A stretch of 64,000 bases of DNA, from positions 178,242-242,241 of the forward strand of contig CAWJQP010000075.1 in NCBI GenBank assembly GCA_963844855.1, written 5' to 3'. Below the pieces are notes generated by a model. It had not been told where the DNA came from, ran no database searches, and saw nothing but the letters and a program-made list of their open reading frames with translations. The stretch is from DASQDN01 sp963844855. Its GTDB lineage: Bacteria > Acidobacteriota > Terriglobia > Bryobacterales > Bryobacteraceae. Made by a program: the position numbers and the translations under genes. This document shows, piece after piece, positions 8,093 to 16,051 of the stretch; the stretch's first letter is position 1, and each line of letters begins with the position of its first letter.

Positions 8093-9460
8093 ATGTCATG
8101 GGCTTATCTGGAGGACGCTTCCGGCTTTCGTGGCTTTGCCGACGAAATACTCATTCCTCGAAACGAATCCGAACTTCTCGAGATCGTAGACCGCGCCCGG
8201 CGATCAAAGACTCCGCTCACGATTGCAGGAGCTGGTAGCGGTATCACCGGCGGGCGCTGTCCGGAGGGCGGATGGCTGGTTTCGATGGAAAAGTTCACGA
8301 AGCTCGATGTCCAACCGGGCGTGGCGATCTGCGGCGCAGGTGTTCATCTGATGGACTTGCATGCGGCTACCCGGCAAAGCAAACAGTTCTATCCGCCGGA
8401 TCCCACCGAGACTCTTGCGGCCATCGGTGGGACGATCGCCTGCAACGCTTCTGGATCGCGCAGCTTCAAATACGGAGCCACACGCCGCTGGATCGAGCGG
8501 CTCCGCGTAGTGCTCATGGATGGCCGCGTGCTCGACGTTCGGCGCGGCGACCGAATCGACTTCGATGTGCAAGAGATTCCGAGGCCTAAGGCGCGAAAGC
8601 ATTCCGTAGGTTATCCGCTGACGCCCGGAATGGACTGGATTGATCTTTTCGCCGGCTCGGAAGGCACGCTTGGCATCGTGGTCGAAGCCTCGCTCAAACT
8701 TCTGCCCCTCCCGGCTTCGATTCTTGCCGGTGTGGTTTTCTTTCGCAGCGAAGATGATGCTCTCGATGCGCTTGACATCTGGCGTCCCGTCGAACGTCTC
8801 CGAATGCTCGAGTACATCGATGGCGATGCGCTCGACCTGATCCGGACGAAGCACCCCGAGATCCCCGCAGTCGCTCGCGGGGCGCTGATCATCGAGCAAG
8901 AGGACATCAGCGACACGGACATCGATGCCTGGAGGGATCGCATGGAACAGCGGCGCGCCCTAGCCGACATTTCCTGGTTCGGCTCGACCGACACCGATCG
9001 GGAGCGCTTCCGGGATTTCCGGCACGCGCTACCGGAGACTGTTCTCGCAACTGCCCAACGGCACGGTTTGATGAGCATGATCTCCGATTTTGCAGTACCA
9101 ATCGACAAGCATCGTGAATTGCTGAGCTACTGCCGCGAGCGGCTGAGCGAAGCTTACGACGGCCGGACCGTCATCTATGGCCACGTCGGGGACGGGCACT
9201 ATCACATCAACTTGCTTCCGTCTAACAAAGTTGAATTCGAGCAGGGTCATCGGCTCTTTGAGGAATTCGCGAAAACGTCGGTTGAGATGGGTGGCACCGT
9301 GGCGGCCGAACACGGACTCGGCAAACGCAAACGCGGTTATCTAAAGCTGCAATACACACCGGAGCAGATTGAAGCGATGATGACCGTCAAAAAGCGGCTC
9401 GACGCAAATTGGCTGCTAGGACGGGGAACGCTATTTGAAGTACCCGAGGCGCGGATGTGA
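8093..9460 (+). CDS. FAD-linked oxidase of the GlcD / D-lactate dehydrogenase type
   Basis: The 455-residue flavoprotein has an FAD_binding_4 (PCMH) domain in the N-terminal half, including TIAGAGSGITGGRCPEGG, YPPDPTETLAAIGGTIACNASG and DLFAGSEGTLGIVVEASLKL. A C-terminal FAD-oxidase_C domain follows, with GHVGDGHYHINLLP and AAEHGLGKRKRGYL, whose histidines form the active site of the family. Relatives oxidise 2-hydroxy acids such as glycolate, D-lactate or D-2-hydroxyglutarate. A good ribosome site (GGAGGG) precedes the ATG. Third in an operon with a ketose kinase and a BtpA-like protein, it probably oxidises a 2-hydroxy acid related to the same substrate. The exact acid cannot be read from sequence. 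Confidence 0.9.
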   Translation: MSWAYLEDASGFRGFADEILIPRNESELLEIVDRARRSKTPLTIAGAGSGITGGRCPEGGWLVSMEKFTKLDVQPGVAICGAGVHLMDLHAATRQSKQFYPPDPTETLAAIGGTIACNASGSRSFKYGATRRWIERLRVVLMDGRVLDVRRGDRIDFDVQEIPRPKARKHSVGYPLTPGMDWIDLFAGSEGTLGIVVEASLKLLPLPASILAGVVFFRSEDDALDALDIWRPVERLRMLEYIDGDALDLIRTKHPEIPAVARGALIIEQEDISDTDIDAWRDRMEQRRALADISWFGSTDTDRERFRDFRHALPETVLATAQRHGLMSMISDFAVPIDKHRELLSYCRERLSEAYDGRTVIYGHVGDGHYHINLLPSNKVEFEQGHRLFEEFAKTSVEMGGTVAAEHGLGKRKRGYLKLQYTPEQIEAMMTVKKRLDANWLLGRGTLFEVPEARM

Positions 9461-9668
9461 GAAGGCTGGAACAATATGTTGTACCGCTGTAGACTCCCAC
9501 CTGGAGAAACCGCAGCACATAGAAACTGATTGGACCCGAGAATAAACATCATCGCTGTTTGCGATCAGTGACCATGATTCGCGTTATCCAGATACGCGCT
9601 CCGGTACAGGCAAGAATAAGGTTACTGGGAACCTCGAAGAGTGAGTAGCAGATGAAGAGGATGTCTGC

Positions 9669-10466
9669 TCAGACGTTGATCGTATCGCTGTCAGAACTTA
9701 TCGGGTCGTCAGGGAGCATCAGACAAGCCTCAAGAGCCGAGTTTGCCGTAAGACTCTCAGCTAACGCCTTGGACCCGGCAACCAGCGTGCAGTACAGGTC
9801 GATCTCGGATGCGGCGCACCATGCATGGTCCTCCGGCCAGAACAGGTTCGGCGACTGGTCCATGAAGTACGCGGGTGTGAGATTGCTGCCGACTTCAACT
9901 CGGCCTTCGAGCGGCCCCTCGAATAACAGGTAATCGCGTCCAGGTAGACGAACGCGTGGTTCAGCAGCGACTGCCCTCCGTATGAACTCCGGTATAGGAT
10001 TCCTATGTTCGAAGGGCGGCGCAGGTGGACCGGAATACCCTATCGGAGTAAAAGTGATCCCTCCTCCGCTTGTATCGCGCCAGTCGTACCCTTCCCAAAG
10101 ACAGAAGAAGCAGGACTGCGGGGTGCTTGTATGTGCAGCAAGAGTCCCGTACAACACCTTCAGCAGGTCCAGTGGCAGATTTCCGTTGTTCGGTCCGTTG
10201 ACATTGGGATCTACATCACTCAGTTCGGGCCGATTGATCGCATGAAACTGTGCTAGCCGATGCATCGTTCGACCCGACTTCGCTGCCACATCAGCCCAAC
10301 GAATGGGTTCGTCATTCAATCCTGTTGCCGGGTGGAAGATCCGTACGTACGCCTCGAAACCGCCGGGCACGATTGCGGTCACGCCTGAACCGAACGGAGC
10401 CAGCCGGTCTCCGATCCAGTCTGCTTCTTCGTTGCGTGAGGATGGGCGGAGTAGGTTACTGGCCAC
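9669..10466 (-). CDS. Conserved hypothetical protein
   Basis: The 265-residue protein starts at a GTG (10466) with AAGGA eight bases upstream, and follows the OsmC-like gene by 27 bases on the same strand. It contains no signal peptide or membrane helix. Distinctive segments are SCFFCLWEGYDW and, near the C-terminus, SPNLFWPEDHAWCAASEIDLYCTLVAGS. The latter resembles a family of uncharacterised proteins that end with FWPEDRAWCVATEIDLD-like motifs, mostly known from actinobacteria. The function is unknown. The compositional and codon pattern is host-like. Co-transcription with the OsmC gene is likely from spacing. Confidence 0.75.
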   Translation of the reverse strand: MASNLLRPSSRNEEADWIGDRLAPFGSGVTAIVPGGFEAYVRIFHPATGLNDEPIRWADVAAKSGRTMHRLAQFHAINRPELSDVDPNVNGPNNGNLPLDLLKVLYGTLAAHTSTPQSCFFCLWEGYDWRDTSGGGITFTPIGYSGPPAPPFEHRNPIPEFIRRAVAAEPRVRLPGRDYLLFEGPLEGRVEVGSNLTPAYFMDQSPNLFWPEDHAWCAASEIDLYCTLVAGSKALAESLTANSALEACLMLPDDPISSDSDTINV

Positions 10467-10493
10467 AGAGGAAATCCTTCGATAACAACTATC

Positions 10494-10973
10494 TTAGAAG
10501 GCTTCGAATGCTAATTCCGTGGTGATCTCGATGGCTGGTTTCAACGTCCGGTAGACGGGACAGCGGTCCGCAAACATGCCGTGGACCCGCTCAGCGGTTT
10601 CCCTTTGCTCAGGAGCCGCCTTCAAGCGCAGCACAACGTGAATGCGGCGGATGATCAACACTCGATCCTCTGTTTCCACTTCGCCCGTCGCATCCGCTGT
10701 CAACCTCCCGGAGGATGCATCGATTTGACGCGCCTCCAGCGCGCCTCCGAAGGTTCCGGTCAGTCAACCCGCTGCTGCGGCGACGATGTAGTCGAGTGTC
10801 GTCGCATGGGGTTCCAAGACTTCCGGCGGCACTTTGTAGTGCTCCGCTACTGCGCCGTGTACTCCGAAGAGAACGGGCTCCTGCTCCGCAGGAAGCCATG
10901 CGCGCCGCAGCGGGCCTTTCACACGCTCGATCCGCACACTCGATACGTAGGCTGCATTCGCCATCTCGACCAT
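10494..10973 (-). CDS. OsmC-family protein with in-frame TGA at the first catalytic Cys; candidate selenoprotein
   Basis: Reading through a single in-frame TGA (10766-10764, codon 70) gives a continuous 159-residue OsmC/Ohr-like protein. Its parts are MVEMANAAYVSSVRIERV, then HATTLDYIVAAAAG, the TGA, LTGTFGGALEARQID, and a C-terminal half with DRCPVYRTLKPAIEITTEL. OsmC/Ohr proteins use two cysteines for thiol-dependent peroxide or electrophile reduction. The second is present (C138 in CPV), and the TGA falls exactly where the first should be (AAAGxLTGT). Upstream and downstream segments are in the same frame, so there is no indel. A SECIS-like hairpin begins 18 bases after the TGA. The alternatives are a nonsense mutation or a base-call error. 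The start at 10973 avoids overlap with the divergent VOC gene; 10964 and 11018 are other options. Confidence 0.72.
10727..10745 (-). promoter_or_regulatory. Candidate bacterial SECIS hairpin
   Basis: In the mRNA of the OsmC-like gene, bases 19-37 after the UGA read GGCGCGCUGGAGGCGCGUC. They can form a 7-bp stem (GGCGCGC with GCGCGUC, one G-U pair) closing a five-base UGGAG loop. The distance from UGA to loop is 25 bases and a G lies among the first two loop bases. As I recall it, the bacterial SECIS consensus is a loop 16-37 bases downstream, a short GC stem and an early loop G, and this fits. It is not proof, since GC-rich coding DNA often forms such hairpins. Confidence 0.5.
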
Positions 10974-11006
10974 GATACGTCGGAATCGTCTACATTGGAC
11001 TTGGTC

Positions 11007-11375
11007 ATGATTCGTCAAATCGCGCCTCAGTTCTTCACTACCGACATTCCGTCGACGCTGGCCTATTACAAGGAAAAGCTCGGCTTCGAATGTCTAGGCA
11101 CGTGGCAGGATCCGCCAGTCTACGCCATTGTTGCGCGCGACCAGCATGCGATTCATTTCCGCTGTGCCGAGCCGCCCACAGCGAACCCCGAAAAATATGA
11201 AGACGAGTTGCTAGACGCCTATTTGTTCGTCGAAGACGCGGACGCTCTTTACGCTGAGTACGCAGCCCAAGGCGTACAATTCACGCGCGGGCTCGCCGAT
11301 ATGCCGTGGCGCTCCCGCGAGTTTGTAGTGAAGGATTGCGACGGCCGTCTGCTCGCCTTCGGCGCGAACCTATAG
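11007..11375 (+). CDS. VOC family (glyoxalase/bleomycin-resistance-like) protein
   Basis: This 122-residue protein opens with MIRQIAPQFFTTDIPSTLAYYKEKLGFECLG, the signature of the vicinal oxygen chelate superfamily. It continues through paired beta-alpha-beta-beta-beta units to FVVKDCDGRLLAFG. Candidate metal ligands are H in HAIHFRCA and the acidic residue in DCDGRL. Members range from dioxygenases and glyoxalases to antibiotic-binding proteins, so substrate cannot be assigned. It is divergent from the OsmC-like gene with about 33 bases between starts, so the two probably share a promoter region. It is followed 44 bases later by the PLP decarboxylase. Confidence 0.85.
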   Translation: MIRQIAPQFFTTDIPSTLAYYKEKLGFECLGTWQDPPVYAIVARDQHAIHFRCAEPPTANPEKYEDELLDAYLFVEDADALYAEYAAQGVQFTRGLADMPWRSREFVVKDCDGRLLAFGANL

Positions 11376-11419
11376 ACTGCACAATAAGGCCACTTGCATT
11401 AACCGGTACGATCGAAAAG

Positions 11420-12763
11420 ATGAATCACCTGCTGAAGCGGACGGCCGAGATCGCATCGCGCTACCTCGAGAATCTGGATGATCGGAACGCCTTCCCCTCG
11501 TCAGAGGCGCTGGCGAAACTAACGGCGTTAGACGAGCCTTTTCCCGAGCTACCGATGGAAGACGCATCTGTACTCGAGACCCTGGATCGTATCGGTTCGC
11601 CGGCAACGACAGCCATGGCCGGACGAAGGTACTTCGGATTCGTGATGGGTGGCTCGCTGCCGGCAGCGCTGGCCGCGAACTGGTTGGCGGGTGCATGGGA
11701 TCAGTGTCCGGGGCTGTTTGTGGCGTCGCCAATCGGGACCGTGTTGGAAGAGGTTTGCCTCGGCTGGCTGCTGGACGTGCTGAAACTTCCGGATAGTTGC
11801 GGTGGCGCATTCGTGACGGGCGCGACAATGGCCAACTTCACAGCTCTGGCAGCGGCACGGCACACGGTCCTGGCGCGCGCCGGATGGGACGTCGAAGCAG
11901 ATGGACTGTTCGGCGCGCCGCCAATCACAGTGGTAGTCGGTGACGAGGCGCATCCCTCTGTGATCAAGGCTCTAGGACTGCTAGGCTTGGGGCGCTCGCG
12001 CGTGGCGCGTGTTCCGGTGGACGGTCAAGGTCGCATGCTTGCCACGGAAATGCCGCCTGTCAGCGGTCCGGCGATTTTTTGTCTGCAGGCAGGGAATGTA
12101 AACACGGGCGCGTTCGATCCAGCAGTGGAGATTTGCGAGCGAGCCCGCTTGACGGGAGCGTGGGTACATGTCGACGGCGCGTTCGGACTCTGGGCCGCAT
12201 CGAGTCCGAAGTATGCGCACTTAGTGAAAGGCTTCTCGGATGCTGATTCCTGGGCCACCGATGCTCACAAGTGGCTGAATGTCCCTTACGATAGTGGTCT
12301 GGCTTTTGTCAGAGACGAGGCCGCGCTGAAGAGCGCAATGTCAGTGACTGCCCCGTATCTGCCGCAGGGCGGACATCGCGAGCCTTCGCAATATACACCG
12401 GAGCTTTCCCGGAGGGCGCGCGGTGTAGAGATCTGGGCGGCTCTGAAGTCCCTGGGACGCACAGGCCTGGCGGACCTGATTGAGCGGAATTGTCGTCTTG
12501 CCCGCCGTTTCGCCGAAGCGCTACAGCTAGGCGGATGCGAAATTCTGAATGAAGTCGTACTTAACCAGGTTCTGGTTTCCTTTGGCGATGCGGCTCGCAC
12601 ACGACAGGTCATCGAACGAGTCCAACACGACGGGACGTGCTGGTGCGGTCCCACAGAATGGCACGGTCGAACGGCGATGCGCATTAGCATATCGTCCTAT
12701 TTGACGCAGGAGGAGGATGTCGAACGGAGCGCCGCTGCGATTCTGCGCGCGGCAGCCAGGTAG
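11420..12763 (+). CDS. PLP-dependent group II decarboxylase-like enzyme
   Basis: The 447-residue enzyme belongs to the aromatic/glutamate decarboxylase family of fold-type I PLP enzymes. The diagnostic parts are YFGFVMGGSLPAALAANWLAGAWDQ near the N-terminus, GGAFVTGATMANFTALAAAR, the cofactor-binding His in GDEAHPSVIKAL, WVHVDGAFGLWAA with the Asp that contacts the pyridine nitrogen, and the Schiff-base lysine in SWATDAHKWLNVPYDSG. The C-terminal LTQEEDVERSAAAIL is typical. The amino acid substrate is not determined, and aminotransferase-like side activities occur in this family. The ATG at 11420 fits the family start better than upstream in-frame codons, which would overlap the VOC gene. Confidence 0.9.
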   Translation: MNHLLKRTAEIASRYLENLDDRNAFPSSEALAKLTALDEPFPELPMEDASVLETLDRIGSPATTAMAGRRYFGFVMGGSLPAALAANWLAGAWDQCPGLFVASPIGTVLEEVCLGWLLDVLKLPDSCGGAFVTGATMANFTALAAARHTVLARAGWDVEADGLFGAPPITVVVGDEAHPSVIKALGLLGLGRSRVARVPVDGQGRMLATEMPPVSGPAIFCLQAGNVNTGAFDPAVEICERARLTGAWVHVDGAFGLWAASSPKYAHLVKGFSDADSWATDAHKWLNVPYDSGLAFVRDEAALKSAMSVTAPYLPQGGHREPSQYTPELSRRARGVEIWAALKSLGRTGLADLIERNCRLARRFAEALQLGGCEILNEVVLNQVLVSFGDAARTRQVIERVQHDGTCWCGPTEWHGRTAMRISISSYLTQEEDVERSAAAILRAAAR

Positions 12764-12813
12764 AGCTCTTTCGCAAGACTCCGTGGATGCGCCGAGACTT
12801 CGGACTAGCGTTA

Positions 12814-12849
12814 GTAGACACTCTACATGAAAACTCGTAGAATGTCTAC
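12814..12849 (+). promoter_or_regulatory. Paired inverted repeats just upstream of the ADOP permease, likely repressor operator
   Basis: Two dyads lie side by side. GTAG-ACACT-CTAC is at 12814-12826 and GTAGA-ATG-TCTAC at 12837-12849, three bases before the ATG of the permease. In addition GTAGACA (12814) and TGTCTAC (12843) form a larger perfect inverted repeat. ADOP permeases are often paired with PadR-type regulators, and the half-sites resemble PadR or BlaI/CopY-like operators, but no regulator gene lies next to it here. Confidence 0.5.
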
Positions 12850-12852
12850 ACA

Positions 12853-15480
12853 ATGAACTCCTTTTTTCGCAAGCTGCGTTGGTTGTCGCGGTGCCCTGAC
12901 AGGGAAGCCGAACTGCGCGAGGAACTTGAATTCCACCTGGAGGAAGAAGCACAACAACGCCGGGAAGATGGACTTGCGAAGGACGAGGCCCGATGGGCAG
13001 CTCACCGCGAGTTGGGCAGCCGCTCGATGATCGAAGAAAACGCTCGTGCGACGTGGGGCTGGACGCGCGTGGAGCAATTCTTCAGCGACGTCGGCTACGG
13101 GATGCGCCAAGTTCGCCGGAACCCGACGTTCTCGGTCATTGCGATTGCGACGCTGGCGCTCGGCATCGGCGGAATTACCGCGATGTTCAGCGCCTTTGAC
13201 ACTATTCTCATTCGACGCCTGCCCTATGTCGACGCGGACCGACTCGTCATGGTCTGGGACGACATGAGCAAGTCGGAGGGAGATTCGACGTTCTTTTCAA
13301 CCCCGGCTGAATGGACCGAATGGCGTCGTCTCAACACCGTATTTACCGATCTCGCGTGCAGCCAACCAGGCAACGCCATTCTATCGGGCGACGGAGAACC
13401 GGAAGAGGTTCGTGCGCGAAAAGTGACGTGGAATCTCTGGAGTGTTCTTGGTGTGCAGCCGGCGCTGGGACGCGTCTTCACCGAGGATGAGGACGACAAG
13501 GGAACGCGCGTGGTCGTGATCAGTCACGGTCTGTGGCAACGCCGCTTCGGCGGCGCAGCTGATATAGTCGGGCGCAAGATCTCTGTAAACGACGAGGCTT
13601 TTGAAGTAATTGGCGTCATGCCGCAGAGCTTCTACTTCATGCCCTCGCGCGAAATCGACATGTGGATGCCGGCGTCATTTCCTCCGGCCCTGCGAAGGAA
13701 CTTCACATGGCACGATGCGCAGATCGTGGCACGTCTCAAACCGGAAGTCAGGCTGGAACACGCAAGGCAATCCATGGCCGCGCTGAGCCTGCGGGTGACT
13801 GCGAAGGATTTCCGCGGGCCGCACTCAGTGACCGTGGTTCCTCTGCGGGAAGAGATGGCGGGCAAGACCCAGACAGCATTGATCGTCCTGCTATGGGCGT
13901 CGGCGGCGTTGCTGCTGATTGCCTGTGTCAATCTGGCAAACCTACTGTTATCGCGAGGCGCGGTGCGCGGACGGGAAGTCGCGGTACGCGCGGCTCTGGG
14001 CGCTGGACGTGGACGACTGATCGCGCAGTTCCTGACAGAAAGCTTGGTGCTTGCCGGCCTTGGCGCACTTGCTGGACTCGCCCTCGCTCTGCCCGCAATG
14101 CGGTTTCTGGAACGGCTCGTGCCCGAGGCGATGGGCGCAGCACGTCTGACACTCGACTGGCGCGTGCTTGCGTTCGCCACTTTTGCTTCGGTTGGTGCGG
14201 CATTAGCATTCGGCCTTGCGCCGGCATTGCGCGAGTCGCGCCTCACTCCGCAGGAAGGACTGCGCAAGGGAGGCCGCGGTACTGTCGGCGCGCGCAGCCA
14301 TTGGCTCCAGCACTCGCTTATCGTTGTTGAAACGGCGCTCGCTGTTGCGCTGCTGACCTCCGGCGGCCTGCTCCTGCAGACTTTTCAACACCTGTGGAAC
14401 ACCGATCTCGGAATCCGTACCGAAAAGTTACTGACGTTTGAGACGCCGCTCCTCCGTTACAAGGACTTCGACAGACGCGTAGCCTTCGTGAATGCGGAAT
14501 TGGAGAAGGTGCGTGCGATTCCCGGCGTGACCAACGCAGGCGCCATCTCGCGAATTCCGCTAACTGTAACCGATGGTTCGCGGTTCTATCTTCTGGCGGG
14601 CCAGACACGAGACAGCATCTCTGATCAAATAGCGCTAACCCGCGTAGTGACTCATGGCTACTTTACGACGATCGACGCGCGATTGCGCGAAGGCCGGTTC
14701 TTTGAAACTTCTGATCGAAAATCCGAGTCGCCCGTGGTCGTAATCAACGAATCGTTTGCGAATCGCAATTACCCTGGGCGCTCGCCACTCGGAGAGAGAC
14801 TCAGATTCGAGCGCCTCAATGAGAAAGGCTACTGGTACACGATCGTCGGAGTCGTGAAGGAAATCCGTGAGCGTGGCGTCGCTGAAGTCTCCAGGCCCGC
14901 GATCTATCGCGTGCACGAGCAAGCGGATCAATCCAACGATTTGCCGAGTGGCATCGTGGTCCGCACCGCCGTCGAACCCGCATCTATCATCTCTGCGGTC
15001 CATCAGGCCATTTGGTCAGTTGACAGAAATCAGCCGCTCGCCCGCATCAGAACGATGGAAGACATTGTTGAACGGCAACTATCGACGCCGACACAGAGCA
15101 CTGCTCTATTGGGCGCATTTGCAATGTTGGCGTTGTTGCTGGCGTCTGTTGGACTCTACGGTGTGCTCTCCTGCGCAGTGATGCAGCGCACCAACGAGAT
15201 CGGCGTACGCATGGCATTAGGAGCCACGTCCGGCGAGATACTGCTCGCATTCGGAAAGAGAGGTCTGTCGCTGACCTTTGCCGGACTCGCCCTGGGCTTG
15301 GCGCTGTCAGCAATCGCGGCGCGCTCGATGGCAAGCCTGCTCTACGGCTTTCGGCCAGACTATCTTCCAACTGTAACGGCGGCTTCTCTGATTCTCCTGA
15401 CGGTGGCAGCTCTGGCCTGTCTTGTTCCGGCGCGCCGCGCGTCGCTCGTCGATCCGGTGGTGGCGCTCCGCAATGAATAA
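12853..15480 (+). CDS. ADOP-type ABC transporter permease (MacB/FtsX family)
   Basis: The 875-residue protein is a full acidobacterial duplicated orphan permease. It opens with a short helical prefix domain (DREAELREELEFHLEEEAQQRREDG). The first TM segment follows at about 95-120 (FSVIAIATLALGIGGITAMFSAF), then a large MacB-like periplasmic domain, a central block of TM helices (about 335-470), a second periplasmic domain, and a terminal FtsX block with SVGLYGVLSCAVMQRTNEIGVRMALGA. There is no adjacent ATPase gene, which is usual for this family. Such proteins are presumed to move lipids, peptides or drugs, or to transmit envelope signals, but substrates are mostly unknown. A double dyad immediately upstream of the start suggests repression by a PadR-like factor. 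Confidence 0.93.
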   Translation: MNSFFRKLRWLSRCPDREAELREELEFHLEEEAQQRREDGLAKDEARWAAHRELGSRSMIEENARATWGWTRVEQFFSDVGYGMRQVRRNPTFSVIAIATLALGIGGITAMFSAFDTILIRRLPYVDADRLVMVWDDMSKSEGDSTFFSTPAEWTEWRRLNTVFTDLACSQPGNAILSGDGEPEEVRARKVTWNLWSVLGVQPALGRVFTEDEDDKGTRVVVISHGLWQRRFGGAADIVGRKISVNDEAFEVIGVMPQSFYFMPSREIDMWMPASFPPALRRNFTWHDAQIVARLKPEVRLEHARQSMAALSLRVTAKDFRGPHSVTVVPLREEMAGKTQTALIVLLWASAALLLIACVNLANLLLSRGAVRGREVAVRAALGAGRGRLIAQFLTESLVLAGLGALAGLALALPAMRFLERLVPEAMGAARLTLDWRVLAFATFASVGAALAFGLAPALRESRLTPQEGLRKGGRGTVGARSHWLQHSLIVVETALAVALLTSGGLLLQTFQHLWNTDLGIRTEKLLTFETPLLRYKDFDRRVAFVNAELEKVRAIPGVTNAGAISRIPLTVTDGSRFYLLAGQTRDSISDQIALTRVVTHGYFTTIDARLREGRFFETSDRKSESPVVVINESFANRNYPGRSPLGERLRFERLNEKGYWYTIVGVVKEIRERGVAEVSRPAIYRVHEQADQSNDLPSGIVVRTAVEPASIISAVHQAIWSVDRNQPLARIRTMEDIVERQLSTPTQSTALLGAFAMLALLLASVGLYGVLSCAVMQRTNEIGVRMALGATSGEILLAFGKRGLSLTFAGLALGLALSAIAARSMASLLYGFRPDYLPTVTAASLILLTVAALACLVPARRASLVDPVVALRNE

Positions 15481-15505
15481 AGGCATCCGTATCGACGTCT
15501 CAGAG

Positions 15506-15907
15506 CTAGCCGTTTTCGATGCGCGCCTTAATATCCGAGTACGCCATCTCGATGAGCCTGCTTAGGGCTGCGGCGTTTGTGGCCTCTCCGGGTCTGAGCT
15601 TCACATGGCGCATAAACTTGCCTGTACCTTGCAACAAGTGAGCCGGATCCGGCAGCGCTGAGCCGTGAAAGAATCCGACGTTTACGTGTGCGGTGAACAC
15701 ATTGACGTAGCCGAAGGGCGCATCCCCCAGACATGCAACCGGACAACCGTCATGCAAGAGTTCCCTCACTTCGTCCCCGCATTTTCGCATCACCTCAAAC
15801 CACTGATGCGCAATAGCTCCCAACCCACCGGCATGATCCTTGATCCAGGCGTCAATGGCGGGATCCCGCTCGACGGCTCCGTTGAATCTAAGCAATTCGG
15901 TTCTCAT
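15506..15907 (-). CDS. DUF1801 / YdhG-like protein
   Basis: The 133-residue protein has the compact DUF1801 layout: VMRKCGDEVRELLHDGCPVACLGDAPFGYVNVFTAHVNVGFFHGSALPDPAHLLQGTGKFMRHVKLRPGE and a C-terminal helix ALSRLIEMAYSDIKARI. These proteins share a fold related to frataxin and YdhG/YdeI. Their biochemical role is not settled. The gene is convergent with the ADOP permease, with 25 bases between stop codons, and no terminator hairpin is obvious between them. It has no signal peptide. Confidence 0.8.
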   Translation of the reverse strand: MRTELLRFNGAVERDPAIDAWIKDHAGGLGAIAHQWFEVMRKCGDEVRELLHDGCPVACLGDAPFGYVNVFTAHVNVGFFHGSALPDPAHLLQGTGKFMRHVKLRPGEATNAAALSRLIEMAYSDIKARIENG

Positions 15908-16051
15908 CGTCCCCTACAATTTTTGCTCTCTGGCGACCTGCCGAATAAATGCCGGGATCTGCGATGAAGCTGCTCGGTCGCCCCGTCTTCGGCTTGCTTT
16001 TGCCCTTGAGATTAAGCGCCACGGCAGCCCGAATCGCCAGTCCCCAAGTTC

